Below, piece after piece: positions 1-6,867 of a stretch of DNA of 64,000 bases (within the stretch, counting starts at the first letter, position 1; the number at the start of each line of letters is the position of its first letter). The position numbers were made by a program, and so were the translations under genes. The stretch lies in contig NZ_JAUKPO010000029.1 of the NCBI RefSeq assembly GCF_030503435.1, positions 27,851-91,850 of the forward strand, read 5' to 3'. This DNA is from Rhodocytophaga aerolata. Lineage in GTDB: Bacteria; Bacteroidota; Bacteroidia; Cytophagales; 172606-1. The notes under the pieces are model-generated. The model was given only the letters and a program-made list of their open reading frames with translations. It did no database searches and was not told the DNA's origin.

Positions 1-584
1 TCACAGGTCATATTAAAGTATTTGTCCCCCGGAAAACCTCTGCCTTCTACATTTCCATGTGCTATACCAATATTGATGGCATCAGTATCTTTTTCGGCTG
101 CAATAATCCAGTCAATAGTGTGTGTAGAGCTATGTTTACTTCTGCAAGGAGCAGGATAAAAAACAACCTTATTTCCTTCTATTTCACACTCTAGTGGCTC
201 ATAATTTTTCAGTACAACAATTTTGTCGTCTGACAATTTACTTATAAACCTTCCCCAGAGGCCATCGGAACTGCTCTCATAGAAATCATGATTGCCAGGC
301 AATACTAGTATGGCTTCTCCTTTGAATTTATTGAGAATAGCCACAGTGGCGTTGATATCCGAAACTTTTACATGCAAACTCTCAAACAAATCACCGGATA
401 CTACAAGAAAGTGGGCCTGCCTTTCATTTCCACTCTCCACTACTCGTTCCAAGGCTTCGAACCTTTCCTGAATTAATCTTTCCTGATGGGAAGGGGAGTA
501 GTATCTTCCGGAAAACTTTTTACCGATGTGGTTATCAGCAGTGTGAATGATTCTAATAGAGGACTTTTCTTTTGAATTAAGCAT
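1..584 (-). CDS. SbcD/Mre11-like metallophosphoesterase (partial, C-terminus outside window)
   Basis: Reading the minus strand from the ATG at 584 gives an open frame of 194 residues that runs off the left edge. It carries calcineurin-type metallophosphoesterase motifs in the SbcD/Mre11 order: D17-N-H19 near the start, GDLFES with D65, GNHD at 97-100, and a later AHGN motif with H176. This matches the catalytic half of DNA repair exonucleases of the SbcD/YhaO type, which cut DNA ends or hairpins with two metal ions. The last GHxH motif and any capping domain lie outside the window. The gene is divergent from the CARF-like sigma-54 activator at 738-2231 and is preceded by a strong -24/-12 promoter, so it is probably that activator's target. 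A single-strand nuclease or a phosphodiesterase of the same fold is an alternative. Confidence 0.8.
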   Translation of the reverse strand, partial: MLNSKEKSSIRIIHTADNHIGKKFSGRYYSPSHQERLIQERFEALERVVESGNERQAHFLVVSGDLFESLHVKVSDINATVAILNKFKGEAILVLPGNHDFYESSSDGLWGRFISKLSDDKIVVLKNYEPLECEIEGNKVVFYPAPCRSKHSSTHTIDWIIAAEKDTDAINIGIAHGNVEGRGFPGDKYFNMTC

Positions 585-622
585 AGGGGTAGAGTTTATT
601 AAAACATAGTTGATTTCTCTTA

Positions 623-639
623 TGCCAAAAACAGGCCAA
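623..639 (-). promoter_or_regulatory. Sigma-54 (-24/-12) promoter of the SbcD-like gene
   Basis: On the minus strand these bases read TTGGCCTGTTTTTGGCA. The -24 GG and the -12 GC have exactly the spacing of the sigma-54 consensus TTGGCACGNNNNTTGCW, and 14 of its 17 positions fit. Transcription would start near 612, giving a leader of about 28 bases before the ATG at 584. The divergent neighbour encodes a sigma-54 activator, which is the expected partner. Confidence 0.75.
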
Positions 640-677
640 TAAGAAAAAGGCTCTATATTTGAAAATTTGATAGTTTG

Positions 678-718
678 ATATAGTAAAATATTCTATGATA
701 TAGTGGTTTTTACTATAT
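678..718. promoter_or_regulatory. Inverted repeat, probable activator enhancer site
   Basis: ATATAGTAAAA at 678-688 is matched by its exact reverse complement TTTTACTATAT at 708-718, with a 19-base spacer that contains a further ATATAGT half-site at 698-704. The site lies about 65-105 bases upstream of the predicted sigma-54 start, the usual place for an activator's upstream binding site, and directly before the activator's own ATG. Binding by the 738-2231 product is inferred. AT-rich DNA makes a chance palindrome possible. Confidence 0.5.
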
Positions 719-737
719 TGGCTGTAAATCTACAGAC

Positions 738-2231
738 ATGGCAAAGCTTCTTCTATCCTGGATGGGATATATAAATGATTTTGTTAAAGACGAAAAAGGC
801 AATAGCTTAAAAGAGGTATCAGAATTAGGGCCTAACTATACATTTCATCAATATTTTTATTCTAATGAGAATTATGATGAGCATATAATTTTATATACTG
901 CTCAGAAAGATGAAAACTGGGCGGTGTTGTTACTGAACAAGTTGCTCACAACTTTTCCTAATAGGAGTATTGAGAGTTGTTGCTTAAATATTAATGATCC
1001 CATAAATCTGCATGAGGTAAAAGGCAAGATAGAATCTTATCTGTTAAGCAAGAAAGATAGGGATATTGATATATTCTTCTCTCCCGGAGCTTCTATGATT
1101 CAGGTTAGCTGGTTTCTATGCCATCAGTCTCTGAATCTTAAAACCAGGCTTCTTCAGACCCGACCCGGCCGTTTCTCCAGTAAAAAAGATAATATGCCTG
1201 AATTGTTGGAAATTCAGGTGGATAGATCTGCTACACCTGTTAGTGCAGTGATAAAAGAAGATACGATACTGCAAAGAGAGAAAGGAAAGTCAGATTATGA
1301 TGGAGACTATGTTTTAGCGCCCAGCATTAAGCCAGTCTATAGAAATGCCTTACTTATTTCTCAAACTGACCATGTAACTACCCTCATCAGAGGGGCTACT
1401 GGTACCGGCAAGGAGCATTTGGCTGAGTTTATACATAAGCATTCTCCACGGAAGAATAATATTTACTTGTCTGTTAACTGTGCGGCTTATTCTGATGAAC
1501 TACTGGGTTCTGAATTGTTTGGCCATGAAAAAGGCAGCTTTACTGGGGCTGTTGCCAAGCATGCCGGCATTTTTGAGCAAGCTAGTGGTGGCACCGTATT
1601 CTTGGATGAAATAGGAGATATCTCTTCCTTCATGCAACAATCATTATTACGCGTACTGCAAAACAAAACCATTACACCTATTGGAGGTACACCAAAAAAG
1701 GTGAACGTGCGGGTGATAGCTGCCACCAACTGTAATCTCGAAAAAATGTGTACAGAAGGTGATTTCCGGTGGGACCTGTTCTACCGTTTGGCTGTAGCAG
1801 AACTGGAATTGCCCTCTTTGCAGGAAAGAGGCCCACAAGAAGTAGAGCAATTATTAGATCATTTTATCAGCGTAAAAAGAAGTCTGTATGGCCGGGCGCA
1901 TACGCTTAAGCTAAGCAAAAAGGCTAAAGAGCATATACTGTCGTACCCATTTCCCGGTAATGTTCGTGAGCTGGAAAATTTAGTAGATACATTGTATGTA
2001 TTCAATGAGCGCGAAGTGGAGTATGTAGATTTGCCCCACAGGATTCGTCAGCCTAAAAGTGAGTACTCATTAAAATTAGAAGATGTAGAAAAAGAGCATA
2101 TTATAAAAGTGCTTCACCTGAAAAAAGGAAACAAGCGGCAGACAGCCTTTGCTCTAGATTGCACAGAAAAAACCTTAAGTAATCTATTGAAAAAATATAA
2201 ATTATTGGAAAGCACTGTATTTGATAGCTGA
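738..2231 (+). CDS. Sigma-54-dependent activator with RtcR/CARF-like sensor domain
   Basis: The 497-residue protein has three parts. Residues 1 to about 165 form an alpha/beta domain with the SPGASMIQVSW segment (115-125) followed by LKTRLLQTRPGR, which resembles the CARF-type sensor domain of the RNA-repair regulator RtcR. Residues 190-430 form the AAA+ sigma-54 interaction domain, with Walker A GATGTGKE (219-226), GSFTGA (266-271, a serine variant of GAFTGA), Walker B VFLDE and an arginine-finger region FRWDLFYRL. A Fis-type helix-turn-helix lies at about 465-490. Known RtcR senses damaged RNA ends through this domain, so the ligand here is probably a nucleotide or RNA end. The activator is predicted to remodel sigma-54 RNA polymerase at the divergent promoter 623-639. 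No rtcA, rtcB or Cas gene is visible within the window. Confidence 0.88.
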   Translation: MAKLLLSWMGYINDFVKDEKGNSLKEVSELGPNYTFHQYFYSNENYDEHIILYTAQKDENWAVLLLNKLLTTFPNRSIESCCLNINDPINLHEVKGKIESYLLSKKDRDIDIFFSPGASMIQVSWFLCHQSLNLKTRLLQTRPGRFSSKKDNMPELLEIQVDRSATPVSAVIKEDTILQREKGKSDYDGDYVLAPSIKPVYRNALLISQTDHVTTLIRGATGTGKEHLAEFIHKHSPRKNNIYLSVNCAAYSDELLGSELFGHEKGSFTGAVAKHAGIFEQASGGTVFLDEIGDISSFMQQSLLRVLQNKTITPIGGTPKKVNVRVIAATNCNLEKMCTEGDFRWDLFYRLAVAELELPSLQERGPQEVEQLLDHFISVKRSLYGRAHTLKLSKKAKEHILSYPFPGNVRELENLVDTLYVFNEREVEYVDLPHRIRQPKSEYSLKLEDVEKEHIIKVLHLKKGNKRQTAFALDCTEKTLSNLLKKYKLLESTVFDS

Positions 2232-2363
2232 TTGTTATAATTTTTTAAAATTGAATAGTATAATTAAATTAGAATGAAATAAGATAGCTAATGATTTTAT
2301 ACTCAAGGGTGCTCCTGATACGTAAAAAAATTCTTTTTTACCTCAAATAACACATACTATCAT

Positions 2364-2546
2364 ATGATGAACGAAGCGAAAATATTTGAACTTATTGCTG
2401 AAATATCCAAAAAGCAGGATCATAACATCCAAATTATGAATGATATTATGCTACAAATCAGACAGGATACGGAGATAGTAAAAGAAAATAGCAAAATATT
2501 ATTGAATGCAACTAGGAGCTTAGATGATCATGAGAGTTATAGCTAA
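2364..2546 (+). CDS. Small hypothetical protein (60 aa)
   Basis: This 60-residue frame starts with two methionines and is mostly predicted helix, with a hydrophilic and acidic composition and no signal peptide or membrane segment. The pattern of I/L residues in the first 45 positions would suit a short coiled coil. It follows the sigma-54 activator by about 130 bases in the same direction, but the stretch between is AT-rich, so cotranscription is uncertain. I recognise no family. It may be a chance frame in AT-rich DNA. Confidence 0.35.
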   Translation: MMNEAKIFELIAEISKKQDHNIQIMNDIMLQIRQDTEIVKENSKILLNATRSLDDHESYS

Positions 2547-3388
2547 TATGAAAGGTATTTAAGCTGCACAAAGTGGTCTGAAGTTAGAAAATAATGCTAC
2601 TTGAAAAGAACTTACCTGTTAAAAGTTGTTTGAGTGTGCTTAGATTTATTTATATAGAGTACTAATAACTTAACCAATATAGGTTAATTGTTAAATGCTG
2701 ATATACTAATTATTAGGATAAATAATAATTGTGCTTTATCTGTAATATTTAGCAGCAAATAATTGGTTTAATTATTTGCTTATTCTATTTATAATTTTTT
2801 CACGCATAAAAATGTACACTCCTGCCGTGAATATTTTCACTCCTGTAGTGAGTCTAATAGACTGGTAGAGCTTTTAGTAAAAAGATTATCAATTACTTAT
2901 AAGAAAAGTATTTGCTAATACTATCCCTATTGTGGCTCTTCCCTCTCCTTCGGTTTTTTCCTTCCTTACCGATACTGTTCGGGTAGAGTATAATGAGAAT
3001 CATATATGTAAGGAATAAACCTCAGGATAGTGTAAGAGCTTTCTTAGTAGAAAAAAATTTTTATATCTCCCAAAAAATTTTTTATATGCTATAGAGAAAA
3101 GGGAATAGGAAGCTATACCCCCCTATGCTAAGTATAGGAAAACCGGTCATGTTTTCTGTCTGTCGTACGAGTCCAAAAAATAAAAAATCTGCTTCTTCTT
3201 TTATAAATCGATTCGAAATGTTGGACATTCTTTTACCAGGATCATAGTAAAAATTTTGTAACAGATTAAGAGAAAGAGAGAGGCTTAAAACGTTGTTTCT
3301 TACCTAAATCAGATAGGCTGAAACCTTAATTTTTTAAGTAATTATGATCAGTTGTATTTTGTGTATTAAATAACTTTGATCAGTAATT
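2547..3388. other. AT-rich region without recognisable gene
   Basis: No convincing reading frame is present in these 840 bases. The stretch is strongly AT-rich and contains a tandem operator-like repeat at 2817-2851 and poly-T and poly-A tracts near 3040-3080. Just upstream of the next gene, GTAATTATG (3338-3346 and 3383-3391) and TGATCAGT each occur twice. It may be eroded accessory DNA. Confidence 0.5.
2817..2851. repeat. Tandem 14-bp operator-like repeats
   Basis: CACTCCTGCCGTGA (2817-2830) and CACTCCTGTAGTGA (2838-2851) are direct copies spaced by 21 bases, two helical turns. Each is also a weak dyad of the form CAC...GTG. Two sites on the same face of the helix would suit a dimeric regulator, but no regulated gene can be named. 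Confidence 0.4.
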
Positions 3389-3859
3389 ATGTATGTCAAT
3401 TATCAGGAACTTATTTCCCAATCCGTAGAGGAACTCAGGCAACTGGAGCAAAAGCAGAAAGAGGTAGTGCTGCTTAAGCGTCTGCAAGTACTGCGACTGC
3501 TAAAAAGCGGACAGGCGAAAAACATGGAAGAAGCCGCCACCCTCGTTGGCATCAGTGCAGTCCAGGCTAGGCGCCTGTGGAGAGAGTATAAACGTTTTGG
3601 TCTGGATATAGCCCTTATTTGCCTCAAACCGGGGAAAAATAGCCGCCTGAAGTTGACAAGTGCTGCATTACATATTGAAGCAAGAGTAACAAGTGGCTAT
3701 TTCCGTAGCCTCAAGCAGGTACAGGAGTTCTTGCTAAAAAAGTATCAGGTAGGATATACACAGGCAGGTGTATGGCACCTGCTTAAAACACTCAATCTTG
3801 AGCTGATGCCCAAAAAAGCCAGGCGAGGTTATAAGGCTAAAGGCAAACAGCTAAAGTAG
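3389..3859 (+). CDS. Orphan IS630-type transposase N-terminal (OrfA-like) protein
   Basis: The 156-residue protein begins with a charged helical segment, then a helix-turn-helix (about 40-75, AATLVGISAVQARRLWREY) and a second winged-helix segment (about 90-140, ending VWHLLKTLNLEL). This is the DNA-binding half of IS630/Tc1-type transposases. The frame stops after a basic tail where the DDE catalytic domain normally begins. I read the two other frames past 3859 and found early stops, so there is no OrfB reachable by frameshift. It is either a remnant or a stand-alone DNA-binding protein. No terminal inverted repeats or TA duplication were identified. Confidence 0.65.
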   Translation: MYVNYQELISQSVEELRQLEQKQKEVVLLKRLQVLRLLKSGQAKNMEEAATLVGISAVQARRLWREYKRFGLDIALICLKPGKNSRLKLTSAALHIEARVTSGYFRSLKQVQEFLLKKYQVGYTQAGVWHLLKTLNLELMPKKARRGYKAKGKQLK

Positions 3860-4406
3860 TAACTCCTTCATTGGATCCTTTTCATCCGATCATTATCTCT
3901 TAATTTCATCTTTTTGGTCTTCCCTCCTTAAGCTGGGAAAGAGTGGCTTTTTAGGGCAAATTTGCACACTTCCTATTTGCACTATCAGGGTATTCTTTTG
4001 CACTTTAAGCAGTGAGATAGATTTGCTTGGTAAATCCCTCTAAATCGCTTGTCATTGCAGAGATGGTTCTTTTTGCCCCTCAACCACACGCATTTCTCTT
4101 TTGATAATACTGCCCTGTCTGAGCAGATTACTGATGCATTTCTGCTCTTTTGCAGGTATAAAATAGCTATACCTGCATCAACAGGCCCATATCGCCCATG
4201 TAAGCTACTATAGCTGCCATGTGTATAGTATAAATTTGCTACATCAATCGATAGATAGCATTACTAAAATATACCCACTAAAACAGAACAACTACCATAC
4301 TGCCAATGTGCCTGAAAAGCTTTTTTAAAATCAGGCAGCAGGCTTTCTATGGCATATTTCATTTATCTCTTCATTAATTCTAAAGCTCTATCCTCTATTT
4401 ACTACA
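3860..4406. other. Non-coding region upstream of the antirepressor gene
   Basis: No gene is seen in these 547 bases. They hold a cluster of TTTGCAC heptamers (3961-3967, 3976-3982, 3997-4003), the first overlapping the palindrome GCAAATTTGC (3956-3965). A hairpin with perfect 10-base arms lies at 4151-4177. These could be regulatory sites of the phage-type gene that follows. Confidence 0.45.
4151..4177. repeat. Perfect 10-bp inverted repeat (hairpin)
   Basis: TGCAGGTATA (4151-4160) and TATACCTGCA (4168-4177) are exact complements around a 7-base loop. There is no following T-run, so it is more like an operator or RNA hairpin than a terminator. It lies about 230 bases before the ORF6N-domain gene. 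Confidence 0.45.
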
Positions 4407-5108
4407 ATGACAGACAATCGTATTTCTCATCACAGGCAGGCTGTGATCACGACAGAGTTACTGGCCGAAAAGCTTGGCATTAACATCAATAACCTGATGC
4501 AGAATTTTAACAACAATGCAGAACGTTACCTGGAAGGGGTGCATTACTACAAGCTGACGGGTGATGCCCTGAAAGATTTCAGAAACCAGTACCCCGAATT
4601 GAAGATTTCCGGCAGAATCCGAAATTTGTTTCTTTGGACGGAAAAAGGCTGCTTCAACCATGTCAAGAGCCTGGGCACCGAAGAAGCATGGGATTCTTAT
4701 CAACTCCTGGTAGAGACCTATTTCCGGCAGCGCACCCAGCTAGCAAAGAAATCAGCTTCCCTAAACCTGCCTTCTACACAGGAAGAACTCTTGCTGGAGG
4801 CCGTAAAACTGATGGTAGAGCAGAAAAAAGAGCTGACCAAACATTCACAGGAGATAGGTTCGCTGCAGAAAGATGTGCGGGAGATTATGGCTAAGGTAGA
4901 CATCACAGAAAAAGAATACTACACGGTGAATGGCTACCATAAACTCCATAGCCGTTATATCCGCACAGATCAGGCACAGGCCTTGGGTAGAAAATGTGGT
5001 AAACTCAGCCGCAGCAAAAATATTCCTATTGTTAAAGTTTATGATGCTAGATATGGAACGGTTAATACCTACCATGTCCAAGTACTGAAAGAAGTACTTG
5101 GGTTTTAA
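4407..5108 (+). CDS. Phage-type antirepressor with ORF6N and ORF6C domains
   Basis: The 233-residue protein has an N-terminal ORF6N-type DNA-binding domain (about 12-110), recognisable by the TTELLAEKLG start, the NNLMQNFNNN segment, the EGVHYYKL strand and the LFLWTEKGCFNHVKSL motif. A helical linker (about 118-165) leads to an ORF6C-type C-terminal domain with YYTVNGY and then ALGRKCGKLSR and KVYDARYGTVNTY. Such proteins act as phage or satellite regulators that counter a repressor. No integrase, capsid or replication genes lie nearby, so this appears to be an isolated survivor of a mobile element next to the tRNA-Arg gene. Both domains look intact and could still act on another prophage. 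Confidence 0.8.
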   Translation: MTDNRISHHRQAVITTELLAEKLGININNLMQNFNNNAERYLEGVHYYKLTGDALKDFRNQYPELKISGRIRNLFLWTEKGCFNHVKSLGTEEAWDSYQLLVETYFRQRTQLAKKSASLNLPSTQEELLLEAVKLMVEQKKELTKHSQEIGSLQKDVREIMAKVDITEKEYYTVNGYHKLHSRYIRTDQAQALGRKCGKLSRSKNIPIVKVYDARYGTVNTYHVQVLKEVLGF

Positions 5109-5267
5109 ATTAAACTTTATGTATAGGAGATAGTATATCTATAGAGTTAGCATCATTTAAACGCTTTGAATATGCTAATACCATCTTAAGATTTCTATAT
5201 TAGCTTACCTTTATTTGATGCTAGTTTGATTCCACTTTACGGAACCTATAACGGAACCTAATAATAA

Positions 5268-5300
5268 AAAAGCCCTTAATTACTAAAATTAAGGGCTTTT
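5268..5300. terminator. Bidirectional terminator between antirepressor gene and tRNA
   Basis: AAAAGCCCTTAAT (5268-5280) pairs exactly with ATTAAGGGCTTTT (5288-5300) around a 7-base loop, with A and T tracts on both sides. It sits directly downstream of the minus-strand tRNA and also downstream of the plus-strand antirepressor gene. Confidence 0.8.
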
Positions 5301-5303
5301 AAG

Positions 5304-5377
5304 TGGACGCGTAGGGAGTCGAACCCCAAACCTTCTGATCCGTAGTCAGATGCTCTATCCAATTGAGCTACGTGTCC
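5304..5377 (-). tRNA. tRNA-Arg (anticodon ACG)
   Basis: The minus strand folds as a 74-base cloverleaf: acceptor arm GGACACG/CGCGTCC (one A-C mismatch), D arm AGCTCAATTGGATAGAGC, anticodon arm CTGACTACGGATCAG with loop CTACGGA, and T arm with GGTTCGACTCC. The anticodon ACG reads CGU and, with A34 modified to inosine, other CGN arginine codons. The discriminator base is A and CCA is not encoded. A phage-type gene lies beside it, but no second copy of its 3' end was found in the window. Confidence 0.93.
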
Positions 5378-5640
5378 AATGCGGAAGCAAAAGTACAGGA
5401 TTCTTTTTACTAACAAAAATATTTCCAATGAAATTGTGTTTAATTCTTATTACGGTCTACTATACGTGAAAAGCAGTAACCTACAGCTGCATTGCTTTTT
5501 TGCCACAAAGTTGCAATTGCAACTTATAGCAAACATCCCCGTTGAGAATTTCATTGTGCTTCTATAAGCATCGGAAGCCAAAGTTAATTCAATCACCTTT
5601 TAAACCAGAGGAGTCGTTCCACTCCTTAGTCAAACCATCT

Positions 5641-6798
5641 ATGAAAGCACTTGTATTTCACAAACCCAAAGACGTCCGGGTAGAGACTGTAGAAGACCCA
5701 CGGATCGAAGAGTCCAGGGATGCCATTATCCGGGTAACTTCTACAGCTATTTGCGGCTCAGATCTGCACATTTACAATGGTATGTTTCCACAACCCAGAA
5801 ATATGATATTAGGTCATGAGTTTATGGGTATAGTGGAGGAAGTAGGTAAAGGCGTGGGAAATCTTAAAAAAGGAGACCGGGTAGTGGTGCCTTTTCCTAT
5901 TGCCTGTGGCAAATGTAACTTTTGTGCCATGGAGTTGCCCACCCATTGCGAAAACTCAAATATTGAAAATTATGGTCCGGAGGGCGATTTAATGTCAGGC
6001 AAGGGAGCAGCCTTATTCGGCTATACCGATTTATATGGCGGATATTCCGGGGGACAGGCAGAATACGTCCGGGTTCCTTATGCCGATTATGGACCACGGA
6101 AAGTGCCGGATAACCTAACCGATGAACAAGTTTTATTTTTGACTGATATTTTTCCTACAGGCTGGGCTGCTATAGACTGGGCCGGTTTGAAGGGAGGGGA
6201 AACAGTAGCTGTGTTTGGCTGTGGCCCGGTAGGTATTATGGCCATGAAGTCTGCCTGGCTGCAAGGAGCAAAACGGGTCATTGGTATCGACATTCAGCCC
6301 TACAGATTAGAGATGGCCCGCAAATCTGCTAAGGTGGAAACCATTAATGCAAAGGAGGTAAATGCTGTAGAGGTAATCCGGGATATGACTGGGGGCTATG
6401 GCGCCGATGTATGTGTAGATGCGGTAGGCATGGAAGCAGACAGAAGTTTTGCCGAAAAAGCATTAAACGTTGTTCAGTTAGAAAAAGGAACTATGAAAAT
6501 TCTGGAGCACTGCCTGGAAGCCGTTAGAAGGGGAGGGGCTGTAACAGTCGTGGGGGTGTATGGAACACCCTATGATAATTTTCCGCTGCACCGGTGGTTC
6601 GATAAAGGTATCCGGATGATGGGTGGCCAGGCTTGGGTACAACGCTACATCGACCACTTGATTGGCCTGGTACGAGATGGTAAGGTTGTATTAGATGACA
6701 TTATTACCCATACCGTACCCCTGGCACAAGCATCAAAAATGTATGATATTTTTAACAAGAAGCAAGATAACTGTGTTAAGGTTGTATTGAAGCCTTAA
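5641..6798 (+). CDS. Zinc-dependent alcohol dehydrogenase, glutathione-independent formaldehyde dehydrogenase-like
   Basis: This is a 385-residue medium-chain dehydrogenase. I chose the ATG at 5641 (MKALVFHKPKDV) because the open frame upstream to 5542 is unlike the family and family members start at this motif. Catalytic zinc ligands are visible in CGSDLH and GHEFMG, structural zinc cysteines in CGKCNFCAMELPTHC, and the Rossmann NAD site in VAVFGCGPVG with a following acidic IDIQ, which favours NAD over NADP. The long insertion after the structural zinc loop (SGKGAALFGYTDLYGGYSGG) is typical of the formaldehyde dehydrogenase-like branch. The substrate cannot be decided from sequence; a general alcohol or polyol dehydrogenase is the alternative. 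It stands alone and is followed by its own terminator. Confidence 0.88.
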   Translation: MKALVFHKPKDVRVETVEDPRIEESRDAIIRVTSTAICGSDLHIYNGMFPQPRNMILGHEFMGIVEEVGKGVGNLKKGDRVVVPFPIACGKCNFCAMELPTHCENSNIENYGPEGDLMSGKGAALFGYTDLYGGYSGGQAEYVRVPYADYGPRKVPDNLTDEQVLFLTDIFPTGWAAIDWAGLKGGETVAVFGCGPVGIMAMKSAWLQGAKRVIGIDIQPYRLEMARKSAKVETINAKEVNAVEVIRDMTGGYGADVCVDAVGMEADRSFAEKALNVVQLEKGTMKILEHCLEAVRRGGAVTVVGVYGTPYDNFPLHRWFDKGIRMMGGQAWVQRYIDHLIGLVRDGKVVLDDIITHTVPLAQASKMYDIFNKKQDNCVKVVLKP

Positions 6799-6817
6799 TA
6801 ATTCAATAGCTTGAACA

Positions 6818-6847
6818 AAAAAAGGCAGGTATTTTCCTGCCTTTTTT
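6818..6847. terminator. Bidirectional intrinsic terminator
   Basis: AAAAAAGGCAGG (6818-6829) pairs exactly with CCTGCCTTTTTT (6836-6847) around a 6-base loop. It lies between the convergent dehydrogenase gene and the minus-strand gene ending at 6868 and can serve both. Confidence 0.88.
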
Positions 6848-6867
6848 AGTAATGTATGTAGGTTAAA

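Noticed and set aside
5240..5378. tRNA-Arg 3' end as an attachment site of an integrated element
   Set aside because: No second copy of the tRNA 3' end was found in the window and there is no integrase. The repeated GGAACCTA (5241-5248, 5253-5260) is too short to call an attachment repeat.
5379..5567. 62-codon plus-strand frame between the tRNA and the dehydrogenase gene
   Set aside because: It begins inside the promoter region of the tRNA, is not protein-like and has no recognisable motif.
5542..5640. Longer start for the dehydrogenase at 5542
   Set aside because: The extra 33 residues are unlike the family, whose members start at the MKALVFHKPKD motif, so the start at 5641 is preferred.
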